Shown here: positions 43,763 to 56,083 of the stretch, one piece after another
Layout of the letters: each line of letters begins with the position of its first letter
How positions within the stretch are numbered: the stretch's first letter is position 1
Assembly: GCA_027972325.1 (NCBI GenBank)
Contig: JAPMOS010000007.1
Coordinates: 303,501-367,500, forward strand
DNA from: Paratrimastix pyriformis
Lineage: Eukaryota; Preaxostyla; Paratrimastigidae
Reading direction: 5' to 3'
Length of the DNA stretch: 64,000 nucleotides
Translations under genes and position numbers: made by a program
The notes under the pieces: model-generated
The model's input: the letters and a program-made list of their open reading frames with translations, nothing else
Databases searched by the model: none
What the model was told of the DNA's origin: nothing

Positions 43763-46700
43763 TCATTTCCAGATATTGATCGCCCCGTCCCGGGAGGCCG
43801 AGACGAGGAGGGCCTTGGGATGCGTGATCCCCGCCAGGGCGGTGATACAATCCCCGTGCATCCGCCACCCGGGGGCCGTCCCACCGGCTGGGGCACGGGC
43901 CCCCCAGCCAAGCGACCCGTAGGCGGCCGACAGGTCCAATGGGTCGCTCTCGGGGGCGCCCGCCCCCAGCAGCACGGGGGCCACCCCGCCCCATTCGGGA
44001 GATCCGGCCGCACCCGTGGGCGTGGGCGGCCCCGAGGCGGGGCTCAGCCCGACCGGCTGGCCCAGGGCCGTGGCCAGGGGCGGGACGGCGGACGGGTTGC
44101 TGGCGTAGTCCGCGGGGCTGCCCCGCGCGAAGGGAATCTCTGCCACCACCCCCACCACCCCACCACCCACCACCACCACCACCACCACCACCACCACCAC
44201 CACCACCACCACCCCAAGGTGAGCCCAGAGCCGTGGTGAGCACCAAATGCGAAGGGCGGCACCATTCGTCGGCTCCCTTGCACCTCCTCCATGGCTTTGC
44301 CTCGAGGGGCACTGGCCCGGGGCAGGGCCGACGGACCCTCGTCGACGACGGTGACTCCGCTGTCGTTGTAGGTGGCTCGGCACTGGAACTGGGGCCCCCC
44401 GGCCACGGCCCCGCCGCTGCCCAGGGTCGGGTCGGCCAGCCGGTAGGAGTTGCGCGGGTCCTGGGTGTCCCAGAAGCGGATGACCCGGTCGGTGCCCCCC
44501 GAGAGTAGCATGGCTTCCCCGGGGACCCCCCACAGGGCCCGCACCGAGTGCTCCTGGGCCCCCCCGGCCCCGCCGGCACACTCGGTGTCCAGGGTGGCCG
44601 CCGAGCGCTCCAGCAGGGTCAGCGGGTCGGGGACGGCCCCGTACATCCGCTGCCCGCGCGGCCGAATGCCCGGCCGGCCCAGCGCCGCCGTGGCCCCGGC
44701 ACCGGCCCCCAGGACCCGGGCATGCAGATCGGCGCAAGCCTGGTGCATCCGGGCGAGCCGCTCCTGGTACTGGAGCCGGACGTGGGGCTCGACATAGGCG
44801 TTGTACACCCGAACCAGGGTGCTGGCCGTGAAGGTGGTCGAGCTGGCTGTGGGGAGGCCGCTGCTGGCCGAGGGGCCCCCGGCAGCCGGGGGGGAGGCCA
44901 CCACCGGGGCGGTCGACCCCGACGAGGCCGACAGGTCGAAGATGGTCAGGCTATTCGGGCAGATCGAAAAATATTCAGTCACGCGAGGGAGTGTGCGGGT
45001 ACGAGGGAAGGAGGAGGAGGAGGAGGAGGAGGAGGAGGAGGAGGAGGAGGAGGGTGGGGGGGGGGGGAGGGGGATGCCGACCTGTTGAGTCCGGTGGCCA
45101 CGCAGACGTAGGGCCGGTGCAGCTGGGGGGTGTACTGGTGCAGGGCGTGGATGTGGGTCGCTTCCGGCAGCCGCCACACCTTGACCGGAATCTGCCCACA
45201 GCAGTGGCAAGCATCAGTGGCAGGGGGGTGAAACACAAGAGCGCAACATCGGTCAGGTTCATTGTGCGTTCGACATGGGGTTGGGCGGAGGATGGGGATG
45301 GTGACAATGGGGGATGGGGGGATGGGCTGCGGGCCTGGAAGCGGAGGTCGTAGAGGGTCAGCACGCCCTGGTCGGTGCCCGTCACGGCCCACATCGAGGA
45401 CGGCTCCACGCACAGGGCCGTCAGGCGCCCGTGGGCAGGCTCGCAGCCCACTTGCCTGCGCCAGCGGCCGGGGTGGTGGTGGTATGCGTATGTGTCGGCA
45501 CAGAGTGGGTGTGTCGAGTAAAGAAGGAAAGTGGGTGTGGTAGTGGAGGGGATGGAGGAAGGGAGCTGTGTGGCTGTGTGGCTGTGTGGCTGTGTGGCTG
45601 CGGACCAAGCGGCCTCCATGCGCGGGTCGTAGACATGCAGCCCCGTGTGGGCCGCTGCCGCAATATAGAGCGCCTGGAGCCCCGCCCACACACAGTCCGC
45701 CATTCGGTCAGTCCAGGGGGAAGACGGAAGGGAGGGGATGGATGGATGGAGGGAGGGAGGGAGTGAGGGGAGCGGCGCGGCGGCGGGCACAGCGCAGGAG
45801 AGAGAGAGGGGGGGCAGGGGCAGGGGGCAGGGGGCAGGGGCAGGGGCAGGGGCAGGGGGCAGGGGCGGGGGCAGGGGCAGGGGCAGGGGGCAGGGGCAGG
45901 GGCAGGGGCAGGGGCAGGGCAGGGGCAGGGGCAGGGGCAGGGGCAGGGGCAGGGGCAGGGGGCAGGGGCAGGGGCGGGGGGCGGGGGCAGGGGGCAGGGG
46001 GCAGGGGGCAGGGGGCGGGACCTGGTGCTGGGAAGGCAGCCGGCACGACTCGATGGCCTGGATGGGGTTCGCCGGCCGCTTGGTGGGGGCGGGCGAGGGG
46101 CCGCCCTCGGCGCCCGTGCGGAGGAGCTTCAGCGGGTGGTCCTCGACACGGTACAGCTCCGGCTCCGGTACGAGCCCACTGGGGGCCGCCAGGGCAAGAC
46201 GGGAGACGAGGAAGGGCGGACCAGGGATGATGGGGACCGTGCCGGAGGCGGGGTGGTGGGCGGCCGGGCGATGGTCGTTGAGGTGAGAGCAGTGTGTGTC
46301 TGTGTGTCTGTGTGTCTGCGGGGGGGGGGGGGGGGTGAATAGGTGGCGGACCGGGGGCCAGGGACGCGAGCTCGCCCTGGGCCTCGATGTCCAGGACGTG
46401 GATGGTGCCCCTGCACGATGTGGCGGCGGGGGTGGATGGTGATGATGATAATGGTGATGATGATAATGGTGATGATGATGATGATGAGGCGGGACTCGGG
46501 AGAGGCGGAGGGCGGGAGGTGTCCAGTGTTTGGGGGGTGCGGACGCGTCGGAGCCGATGGCCATCACCGAGGGCGCATCCGCCGAGAAGGTCACCGCCGT
46601 CAGGCGGCCCGACTGGGAGTGGAGAACGGACAGACGCGACACGGGGCATCAGCACGGACGCCAAGTTGAGTCCCATCACCATCATCACCACCATCATCAT

Positions 46701-49700
46701 CATCACCACCACCACCACCAATCATCACCATCTCCATCACAACCACCACCATCACCACCATCACCACCAATCATCACCGCCACGCCCCGATGACGGTCCC
46801 GACCTGGGAGGAGTACGTCAGGACGGAGCGCATGGCGGCGCCCTCGTCGGTCATGATGCGCCGGGTGTCCCACAGCCGGACGGTCATGTCGTCCGAGCAG
46901 CTGGCGAACAGCGAGGCCGCCTGGGAGACCGCCAGGCAGTTGACGCCCTGGCTGTGCTCCTGCATGTGGCTCACTGTGCACACCCACACACCCGGGTGTG
47001 TGTGTGTGTCGTGTAAAGAAGGAACGAAGTAACGGGAAAATAAAACAAAAACCAGAGAAAAAACCAGAGTGTGTGTGTGTGTGTCGAGTAAAGAAGGAAC
47101 GTGTGTGTGTGTGGGGGGGTGGGTATATGAATGGATGTGGACCAGGGTGATGGGCATGGCGTGGCGGTGGCGGTGGCGGTGGCGGTGGCGGTGGCGGTGG
47201 CGGGGGCGGGGGGGGGGCGCGGACCGAGGACGCCCCGTGAGCGCCACCTGTGGAAGGGCAGCGGGTTGACCCAGCCGCCCAGGTGGGGCCGCAGGGAGGC
47301 CGTCAGGGGCGTCCGAGGCTGCCGAGGATGCTTGCCGACGAGCCACCGGGCGAGGGGTCGCCAGGCGCCCCAGACGGGCCGCTGGGGACGAGGACCCACC
47401 GCCGGCAGGATGGGGGCCAGCCCTGCGGTGGGCGGGGGGGGGGGGGGGGGGGGGGGGGGTCGGGTGGATGGTGGCATGGCGAGTGGGGCGGGAGGAGCAT
47501 GGGAGGTGGGGCAAGAGTCTTGGAGGAGCTGGGGGGGGGGGGGGGGGGGGGGGGGAGCGGACCGGTAGTGCCGCCGGAGCGGCGGCGCTGCTGTGAGCAG
47601 GGCAGCAGCCGCGACGACTCGTGGTGCCTGAACACCCCCCGAGAGGGAGGGAGGAGCGACACGAACATGAGCCCGAGGAACGTGGGTGGGTGGGTGGGGC
47701 GGGGCGGACCTGGCCGTGTGGGAGGCCAGGGCGGGCAGGGGGGGGAGGCTGCCACTGGACGGGTGTGCCGCTGCGGCCGGGGGCGAGCTCGCCTGGTCGC
47801 CCTGGTGGTGGTGGTGGTGGCGATCGTGGTGGTGGTGATGATGATGATGGTGCTGGTGCTGGTGCTGGTGATGCTGTGGCTGTGGTGACGTTCCTGCAGA
47901 GGGTGGGGGTGGGGTGGGGGTGGAAGGAGGCGGGCACCGGACGGGGCGGTGGCCTCGCGGCCGCTCTCGTGGGGTTGCGGTCTGGCGGGTCTTGGGGTCG
48001 CCCGTGATGGCCGAGTTGGGGCATGGGGATGTCCTGTGCCCCACACCCCACACCCCACACCCCACATCCCCCACATCATCCCACACCCCACCCCACACCC
48101 CACCCGCCCACCATCCCCGCCCCCCCGCAACCGAAAACCCGGCAATCCCAAAATCAGCACCGAACGCCCTGATGGTAAGGCCTGGCTGGAATGGGAGCAA
48201 CCGGGGAGGCGTTGGGGGGAAGGGGAGTGGCTTTGGGGAAGAGGTAGTGGCATTGGGGGTGCGGACGAGCTGGTAGTAGCGGTACGCCTGCTGCTCGAAG
48301 CTGGATGCGGTTGCGGGCATCCACGCGGGCTGGGCCATGGTCGGGGCCGGGGCCGGGCCCAGCCCCATCTGCACCTGGCCCGCCGATGGGGAGGCCCCAG
48401 GGGCCAGCGCACCGCCCGGGCTGCTGGTGGCCATGGGGCCCGCCAGGGAGCCGCCAGGGCCACCGCCGGGCATGGCCAGCAGGGGCGCCCCGCCCGAGGA
48501 GGAGGAGAGCAGCGCGGCGCTCGGGTTGCTCAGAATGTGCCGCCTGGGCCGGGGGTGGCGGGCCGGGGGTGGCGGGGCGAGTGGGGGTGGTGAATAGAGG
48601 TGGCTATCTCCAATCATAGCTGGTGGGCCAGGCACAGGGGCGGGTGGGTGGGGTGGGGGGAAGGCGCGGGGCGGAACTGCTGGGTGACGAGCTCGCGGAG
48701 GTACGGCTCCATGGCGGCGAGCTTGTCCCGGTCCCGCTCGGCGACGCTCAGGGTGGCCACGTGGTCGGCAAGCAGCAGATGCTTCAGAGCAGCCTCGAAG
48801 CCCGCCCGGGTAGCCTGGGGGGGGGGGGGGGGGGGGAAGAGGATGGGATGGGCGATCGCGGGACGGGGGGGGGATTGGGGGGGGAGGGCGGGGGCTGGGG
48901 GCCGCGGACGGACCGGGGCAGCAGGACGTGGAGCAGGTGCTCGGGTTGGTCGAGCATGTACGGCCTTGTGCTCGGGGCTGCAAGGGCATGGAGGGTGGTG
49001 GAGGGTGGATGGAGGGGGAGGTGAGGGCTGGTCGAACGTGTATACGCTTGTGCGCACGCGCAAAGGGGCATGGGGATGGAGGAAGGGAGGGAGGGAGGGA
49101 GGAGGTGATGCTGGTCGAGCCTTGTACTCGGGGCTGCGGGGGGATGGGGGGATGGGGATGGGGGGATGGGGCTGCGGAGGATGAGGGGATGGGGATGGGG
49201 GGATGGGGATGGGAGGCACAGGGCCACGCGGGACAACCGGAATGCAGGGGTGGCCTGGGCGGGGGCCCAATGGCAAGGCAGACGGGCAGGCACCCGTGCG
49301 GGCTGTGGGCTGTGGGGCTGTGGCTGCAGGGCTGTGGGGCTGTGGGGCTGTGGCTGCAGGGCCTGTGGGGCTGGGGGGCTGGGGGGGTGGTGGCGGGCCT
49401 GAGGAAGGGCAGCAGGATGGGCCGCAGGAAGCAGTACGCGTCGACGGGACCCAGCTGCCGGGCCGCCTGGGCCACAACCACAACACCCTCTGCGCCAGGC
49501 GCCCCCCCGGAGTGAGGGGAGGGGTGAGGGGTGAGGGGTGAGGGGAGGAAGATGAAGTGGTTGATAGGACGACACATACGACATGTTCTGACACATTATG
49601 ACACATTCTTTCGTTTGTTCATCCCCACTTCCGTCTCTGTTCCCCACCATCCGGCTTGCTGTTGACAGTGCCCCGCCGGTTGCCCCCATTTCCGGCCTCC

Positions 49701-52700
49701 CCTGAAATTCTTCAATCGCACGCAACATTACGACACATGACGACACATTCTGACACATTCTGACATGTCACGATACATTCTATCAGGTGATGGGTTGGTT
49801 TCCGTGTGGACGGGACGCAGCCTGACAGGCAGGGGCGTGGGGCGTGGGGGGCGGACCGTGCCTGCACCAGGCGTTGGGGTGGAGCAGGATGGGCGCCACG
49901 GCGCTGACCACCCGGACCACGTCCCGCCGCTGGAGACGCTCCATCAGCGCCCTGGTCGGTGCGTGCGTATGTGTGTGTGGGGGGGTATATCACCAGGAGA
50001 GCGGGCGATGGGAGTGAAGTAGGGGCTACTGTGGGGCCACAGGATGCCGGGGGCTGTGGGAAGGGGAATGGTTGGGGAAGGGAAGGAGGGGAAGGGAGTG
50101 AAGGCTGGGTGGGGCGGGGGCGGACAGGAGGGCGCGGAGGGCCCGCTCGATGACGAACTCCTCCGTGTCGCGGGACAGGTGGAAGAGCATCTCGATGAAG
50201 CTGCGCACCGACTGGCCCGCCGAGGCCGAGACGATCGCCAGAGGGGCCGCTGCCCGCGGGGGATGAGGGCGGTGGTGGGGCCGATGGGGAGGAAGGAAGA
50301 GAGGGGTGTGTGTGTGTGTGTGTGCGTGGGGGGGGGCGAGTTGTGTGCGCGGTGCGGGTGGGGCAAGTCATCATGTCCGTCTGTCAGCCCCTCTGTGCAT
50401 GTGGGCGCCTGTGGGCGCCCTGCGGGTGTCTGTGTTTCTGTGCTTGTGGGTGCCTGTGTGCGTGCCTGCGGGTGTCTGTGTGTGTGCCTGCGGACCTGCC
50501 CTGAGCTGCCAGTCGGGGCACTGGATGAGGCAGAGCAGCAGCCGATGGACCCGGTCGACCCCGAAGAGCTCCGTCAGGAAGGACAGCTCGTCCGGGTCCT
50601 GCACACGGAGGGATGGTGAGGTCAGGAAGGGAGCGCGGAGGCCGAGGGGGGCGAGGGGAGTGAGAGTGTGTGTGTGGTGAGCAAGGGGGCTGATCCATCG
50701 GGCAGGAAGGGTCTCCAATGACGCACAGCTTGAGCGAACTTGGGGCCGGTGGCGAACAAGAATCACAAAAATGATGATGACTCGCAAACAATCAAACACA
50801 GACACGCACAGGGGAGGCATGCAAGTGAGTCAAGGCGTTCACATCCGGGATCAAGGTCGGAGGGGGAGAGCGCGGCATGGTGGATGGGTGCGAGTGCGGC
50901 GGAGAGAGTGCCTTGGCGGGCGGGCGGGGTGTTGGCGGGTATCTGCGGGCCTGGATGAGGGCCCGCTTGACGAGGTCGCTCTCGTTGGAGTCGAAGAACT
51001 TCTTCATGATCTCGTACAGCTGGTCCGCCAGCTCGGCGAGCTCCCCGTCGAAGGTGAACTGCACCCCCGCAGCCGCCCACAGCCCGGCCCCCAGCACCAC
51101 CCACCCACATTGTCCCAAGTGGCCCGTGAATCGGCTGTCTCGGTCCCGCGCCGGGGGGAAGGCAGGCAGAGGGAGGGGGGGGGGGAAGGCAGGCATTGGG
51201 AGGGGGGATGTGCGGACCCCCTCGGTCTCGTGGGTCTCCTCCTGCTCGGTGGCCGCCTTCTGTGGAGTGGGGGCGAATGAGGACAGGATCGGACGACCGC
51301 GCGCTCGCGTCGCAACGCGGTGGCGATGCCGGCACGGGGGGGGGGGGGGGGGGGGGCGAGGGACCTCGGAGGCCATGTTGAGGAAGCGGTACGCCGAGCG
51401 GGCCAGGTGGGAGAAGTGCAGCGCCCAGGTGATCTTGACGCACTCCTCCTGCTCCCTTGTCGCAGTGCAGCACCACCTGGGGAAAGAAATTTCGTTTATT
51501 GATTGTCCTGAGTTGGACGTATCGCCTTCCGTGCCCCGCCGCACGCCCCCCGCCCCACGCCACACGCCACCACACGCCCCACGCCGCACCCAGGGAATGC
51601 ATGGGGCAGCCGCCCGCTCGGCGTGGGCGAGGGCGGACCTGGGGCAGGATGTAGTCGTGGTAGAGGTAGCGGTACGATCGGCTGAACTGCCGGATGGAGG
51701 CCAGCTGCACACGCGCCCCCCAGGCCGGCCGGCCGGGCCACCCAGTCCAACCCCAACCCCACAGCAGCAGCAACCCACAGCGCCGGCCCCAGGCGGATGG
51801 TCAAACCTGCCCTGCCTGCCCTCGCGATTGAGGCGAAGGGAGGGAGGGATCGGGGAGGGGCGGGGCGGGAGGCGGACGAGCTGGCAGAGGGTCTCGATGG
51901 CCTTCATCCGGATGGAGGGCGTCGGGTCGGCCAGCAGGTTGACCACCAGCGGGGTGATCCGGTTGATGCGATCCTGCAGTGGCACGGATCCCCCCACCAG
52001 GTCCCCGTGAAATCGCGTCGTGGGGCAGACAGAGGCGCGGGGAGAGGATGAACTCGGCAGAAGATGATGCGCCGAGGACGGAGCATGACGCGGGGGGGGG
52101 GGGGGGGGGGGGCGATCACTGGGGGCGTGCGGACGTGGTCCGGGATGAACTCAGCGAAGGCCTGGAGGACGTCGAGGCCGGCATACTGAGGCGACCTGCT
52201 CGACGCAGCGCAGGTTGGCGCACAGCAGCGAGATGAACATGACAAGGTTCTCGGCCGCGCTCGGGGCAGCGTCGCCGGGATGGTCACCTGCAGCGGGGGG
52301 TGGGAGGGGATGGGGGATGGGAGGTGTGGGAGGGGGTGGGGGAGGGGTGAGTGCGGGGTTGTGGGCTGCGAGGCGCGTGTGACGGGCGCGGGGCTGGCGG
52401 GGCGTCCGTGTGTGTGTGTGCGTGTGGGGGGGGGGGGGGGTGACCTTCTGCTCGATGAGGGCCGGGTGGCGGTGCTTGAGCGCGTGCCCGATGGGCTGGC
52501 CGCCCAGGGTGGCGGGGTCACCCGATGCCCAGGCCCACCGGCCCCCTCCAGCAGGGCCCGGGCCTGCGCGGAGATGGTGGTCGGGCTCAGGCCGCCGTCG
52601 GCCCGCCGCGCGGAGGCGGACGTCTGTCGGAGGGCCGCCGCGGGGGGCACGGGTGGCGCCACCAGCTGGGGCGGCCGGAAGTCGCACTGGGCGAGGGCCT

Positions 52701-55170
52701 CCGCGTAACCGTCCGAGGCGGGCGCTGGGGGCCGCCGCTGGCCGCACCGGGGGCAGGGCCAGCTCGCCCAGGAGGACCGGGGCGGGGCGGCTGCACGCAG
52801 GAGAGGGGTGGTGAGCAAATGTCCGCCGTGGTCGTTCGGTGCCCGGGAGGGGGGGGGGGGGGGTGCAGACCGGTGCCTGGTCCTCGCGAGGGGCGGCGGC
52901 ACGGGCGGGGCGGCCGGGTGGCTGGCGGGGTGTTGGGAGGGGAGGGCGTGCTGGCGGGGCTGCCCGGGGGCTGTCGGCCTCGTCGGGGCCCCGCCCCGCC
53001 CGGTGGTCGGCCTCGTAGCGGGCGGTGGTCTCGAGGTCGGCCAGGATGGCCGCGAAGTTGTGTGGGTGGGCAACCATCGCAACCTGCGCCACCGCAACGC
53101 ACCGCGCAAGGGGGGGGGGGGGGGGGGCAGGGGCGGCACACGTTAGACGGGCGGAGAGATGTGAGGATGTTGGCGCTGGGGGGCGAGGGAAGGGGGGGGG
53201 GGGGGGGGGGGGACGACGGGATGTTCTGGCGGAGATGGCCACATCCAACCGCATCTCCCGTCCGCGGGCCCCGCCCACCAGGAGGAGGCGCGACACGGAC
53301 GCGAGCGTCGGGGTCGCAGTAGAGGCCGTGGCCAGGAAGGTGCAGCACCCGCGCAAAGGCGTACGGGAAGAGAGTCCCCATCCTGCGCAAGCCCCCGCCG
53401 CCAACACCACCACACATGGCGAGGCGATTCAGGTTGGGTGGTGCCAATGGGGGGGGGGGGGGGGGGGGGGGATGTACCGAGGGGACCGACCCTGGTCGAT
53501 GGCCTGCTGGGCGGTGGGCCGCTGGGCGGGGTTGAGGGCGATCATGCCCGCCACCAGCTTGGCCACGTCGGGCGGGAGGGAGTGCAGCCGGGACACGGGT
53601 CGTCCTGCCCTGCCCCGACAAAAGCCCGAGGGGAGTTGCGGTGGGGTGGTGGTCACGAGGGGGCGGCGAGTGGGTGGAGTGGGGCGGTGGCGGGGGCTGG
53701 GTGGGTGGTGTGGACCCTGATGTAGGCGAAGAAGTCGTGCGCTGTGGGGTGATGGCGGTGATGGTGGTGGAGGTGGGGGGGGGGGGGGGGGCAGGGCGGC
53801 GGTGGTGCGGACCCTGCTGTAGGCGAGGAGGGCCGAGAAGTCGAAGAGCGGATGCTCCAGGAAGAGCTGCGCGATGACGCACCTGCGCCGCCGCCATTCA
53901 GCACACCCACCAACATCGGGGATCATGACACCGAACAGGAAGGAACAGAGGGGGCGTGGATATCTCGGCGGGGGGAGGCTGCGACGGACCCCATGGAGAA
54001 GATGTCCATGGCCGGGGTCAGCACTCCCCCCTCGTCCCACCCGCCCCCCGGAGCGACCGCCGCGCCCTGGAGTGCTGCCGGCGCGACCGCCGGTGAGGCC
54101 GGGGTGCCCGCGCCCGATGGAAGCTGCTCGGTCGGGGCCGCCTCGGCAGGGGGCGGGGTGCCCGTGGGCTGTGGCGGGCCGGCCGGGAGCGCGGGGCCGG
54201 CGGGGGAGGCACTCGGCGGGGGAGAGAAGACACCCGGGGTGCTGGCCGGGGTGGGAGGCGCCTGGCTGGCGGCGGCGGGGCCTGCCGGGGCCGGGAGGGG
54301 GGTCGTGTCGACGAACCGCTCGGGGGCGAGCAGGCAGCCCTTGTTCAGATGCGAGTCGCGCCGCGAGGAGGAGAAGAACGCCCGGAAGACACTCGAGGCC
54401 TCACGCTACAGTGAACGGCCACACGATGGTGAAAAAGAGTCGAATCAACCCCATGGGGCAGGAGCGGCTGGGTTGGCGGGGTGGTGTGTGGCGGCAGACG
54501 GACATCGGCAAAGGTTGCGGGCTTGTAGAAGGCGAAGTCGGTCAGGAGGGCCCAGTCCCAGCTTGTCAGCACGATGTTGGACAGCTTGATGTCCCCGTGG
54601 CACACACCCGCCGAGTGGCACTGGACCAGGGCCTGCAGGAGCTGGTAGGCAATCCAGCGCTTCTCGATCGGGCTCAAGTGCGGTGGGGTACTGGGGATGT
54701 CATCGTCGGGGAAACGGCTGGTGAAAAGTGCCTGTAACGACAGAAACAGACCTGAGGCGGTCGAGGAGGTTGGACTTGAAATATTGCCGAAAGAGATAGG
54801 CTGCATCGGGTGCCTCCCAGAAATCGGAGTAAATGACCAGATTTGGATGCGGCACGTTGCGGAAAATAGTCCGTACCTCTACAAGTACGGCAGAAAATGA
54901 GCGAAAGCGCGGCAAGGAACGCAGACGAGTCAGATGTTGCTCATAGTCCTTGAACATGATGGCGGAGTTTTTGCTTTCTGGTGGTTTGACATACTGTTTG
55001 ACCACGACGTCACCTTCTTGTTCGATGGTACACCGATAGCTGTTCAGAAAAAGGCATCCCCCAAGATTTTCTCGCTTCTCGATGATCTGAGACCGGTACA
55101 GGGGCAGGGGATGCTCTTTGGATTTGCCTTTCCTCTTGGCTACACTGACTGTCAGCGCTTGATTCCCCAT
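43763..55170 (-). CDS. PIK3R4: VPS15/PIK3R4, class III PI3-kinase regulatory subunit
   Basis: VPS15 is the pseudokinase-like scaffold of VPS34 complexes in endosomal sorting and autophagy. The product starts MGNQ, matching the family N-myristoylation site. Kinase: [71 protein letters not shown] (DFA as in family), [10 protein letters not shown], then [10 protein letters not shown] after a Pro/Ala insert (about 54330-54030). [20 protein letters not shown] follows. HEAT exons include [57 protein letters not shown] and [16 protein letters not shown]. The WD40 region spans 47.0-43.8 kb: [40 protein letters not shown], and C-terminal [15 protein letters not shown] with stop at 43763, nearly as in human VPS15. 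There are about 25 or more introns, many donors GTCCGC, several with simple repeats. Individual exon ends are approximate. Confidence 0.92.
44161..44217. repeat. CCA trinucleotide run in a VPS15 intron
   Basis: About 15 CCA/CAC units lie between the WD40 exon ending near 44230 and the penultimate coding segment. On the minus strand they read as Trp or Val homopolymers, an artefact. Confidence 0.8.
45812..46020. repeat. Second GGGGCA hexamer array, in VPS15
   Basis: Imperfect (GGGGCA)n with GGGGGCA variants, G-rich on the + strand, fills a VPS15 intron. It is the same unit and orientation as at 10281-10569, in an unrelated gene. Confidence 0.9.
47160..47212. repeat. GGTGGC array in VPS15
   Basis: Eight or so GGTGGC units are followed by a G run, next to a GT/CA-rich segment (46985-47115). 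All lie in the intron preceding the WD40 part of VPS15. Confidence 0.85.
49080..49380. repeat. GGGATGG and GGGCTGTGGCTGCAG repeats in VPS15
   Basis: Runs of GGATGGGG (about 49140-49215), then a GGGCTGTGGCTGCA unit (about 49315-49380), lie between HEAT-region exons of VPS15. They have no coding content on the gene strand. Confidence 0.75.
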
Positions 55171-55495
55171 CCACGCTCAGTTCACTGGGGAAGCAAGGGG
55201 AAAGCCGGCGAAATTATCGCGAGATAGTCTATATCGCGACTTGGGGTCTAAAGGCTTGACGACGCCGCAGGAAAACCTGTTTATGCGGTCTCCGATGGAG
55301 GAAACGACAGCAAAGGGGTGGGACGTCTTTATCCGAGAGTGGGACAATCGAATCTTGGGATGCTTCTTCGGAATCGACTCGAGATCGACGGCATGCCCTT
55401 TCCTGAGCTTTCGGACAGTGCGTTGGCACTTGTCAAGCCGTCCAGGCGCAACGAAGAAAGTGGTTCAGACGAAATCAGCACGAATCCAATCGCAC
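55171..55495. other. Spacer between the TBP-like gene and VPS15
   Basis: Both neighbours are on the minus strand, so this 325 bp holds the 3' UTR of the TBP-like gene and the VPS15 promoter. GC is lower than in gene bodies. Open frames occur on both strands, but none has a recognisable domain or in-frame partner exon. I see no gene. Confidence 0.5.
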
Positions 55496-56041
55496 TCAAC
55501 TGCCGGGTCGGCGGTGTTCGACGAGAGAGGGGTAAATCAGGTCGAAGGCCTTATAGAGTCGGTCAATCGACTGCACGATCATAAGTGTGAGGAGGATGCA
55601 ACCTCCGATGTGACGACAAACCTCGGCACCCATAATGGTCACACTCCCCGTAGCCTGGATGGTGATCGCGGCCTTGGGGTCCACCATATCGAACTTGACA
55701 CCCGTTCGGATCTCGGCTTCGCGCTAAGAAAAGCAAGTGGTCAGGAGGGAGAGTGAGGAATGGCGACGAGTGAGAGGAGCGTGGAGAGGAGAGGAGCGTG
55801 GCGGGGAGAGGAGCGGGGCGAGGAGAGGGGTGGGGTGGGGTGGAGCGAGGAGAGGGACGGGGCGGGAAGTGAGGGTGGGAGGAGCGGGTGGGATAGAGGA
55901 GAGGAGAGGAGAGGAGAGGAGCGGAGAGGAGCGGAGAGGAGCGGAGAGGAGCGGGGAGGAGCGGGGAGGAGCGGGGAGGAGCGGGGAGGAGCGGGGAGGA
56001 GCGGGGAGGAGCGGGAGGAGAGGGAGGAGGAGGGGGGGGAG

Positions 56042-56083
<42 letters not shown>

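Noticed and set aside
44161-44217. His- or Val/Trp-homopolymer coding segment in VPS15
   Set aside because: It is a CCA repeat within an intron. The WD40 coding exons on either side are in another frame.
55229-55429. Small minus-strand frame between VPS15 and the TBP-like gene
   Set aside because: 66 codons, no domain, and no in-phase splice partner. The overlapping + strand frames are equally featureless.
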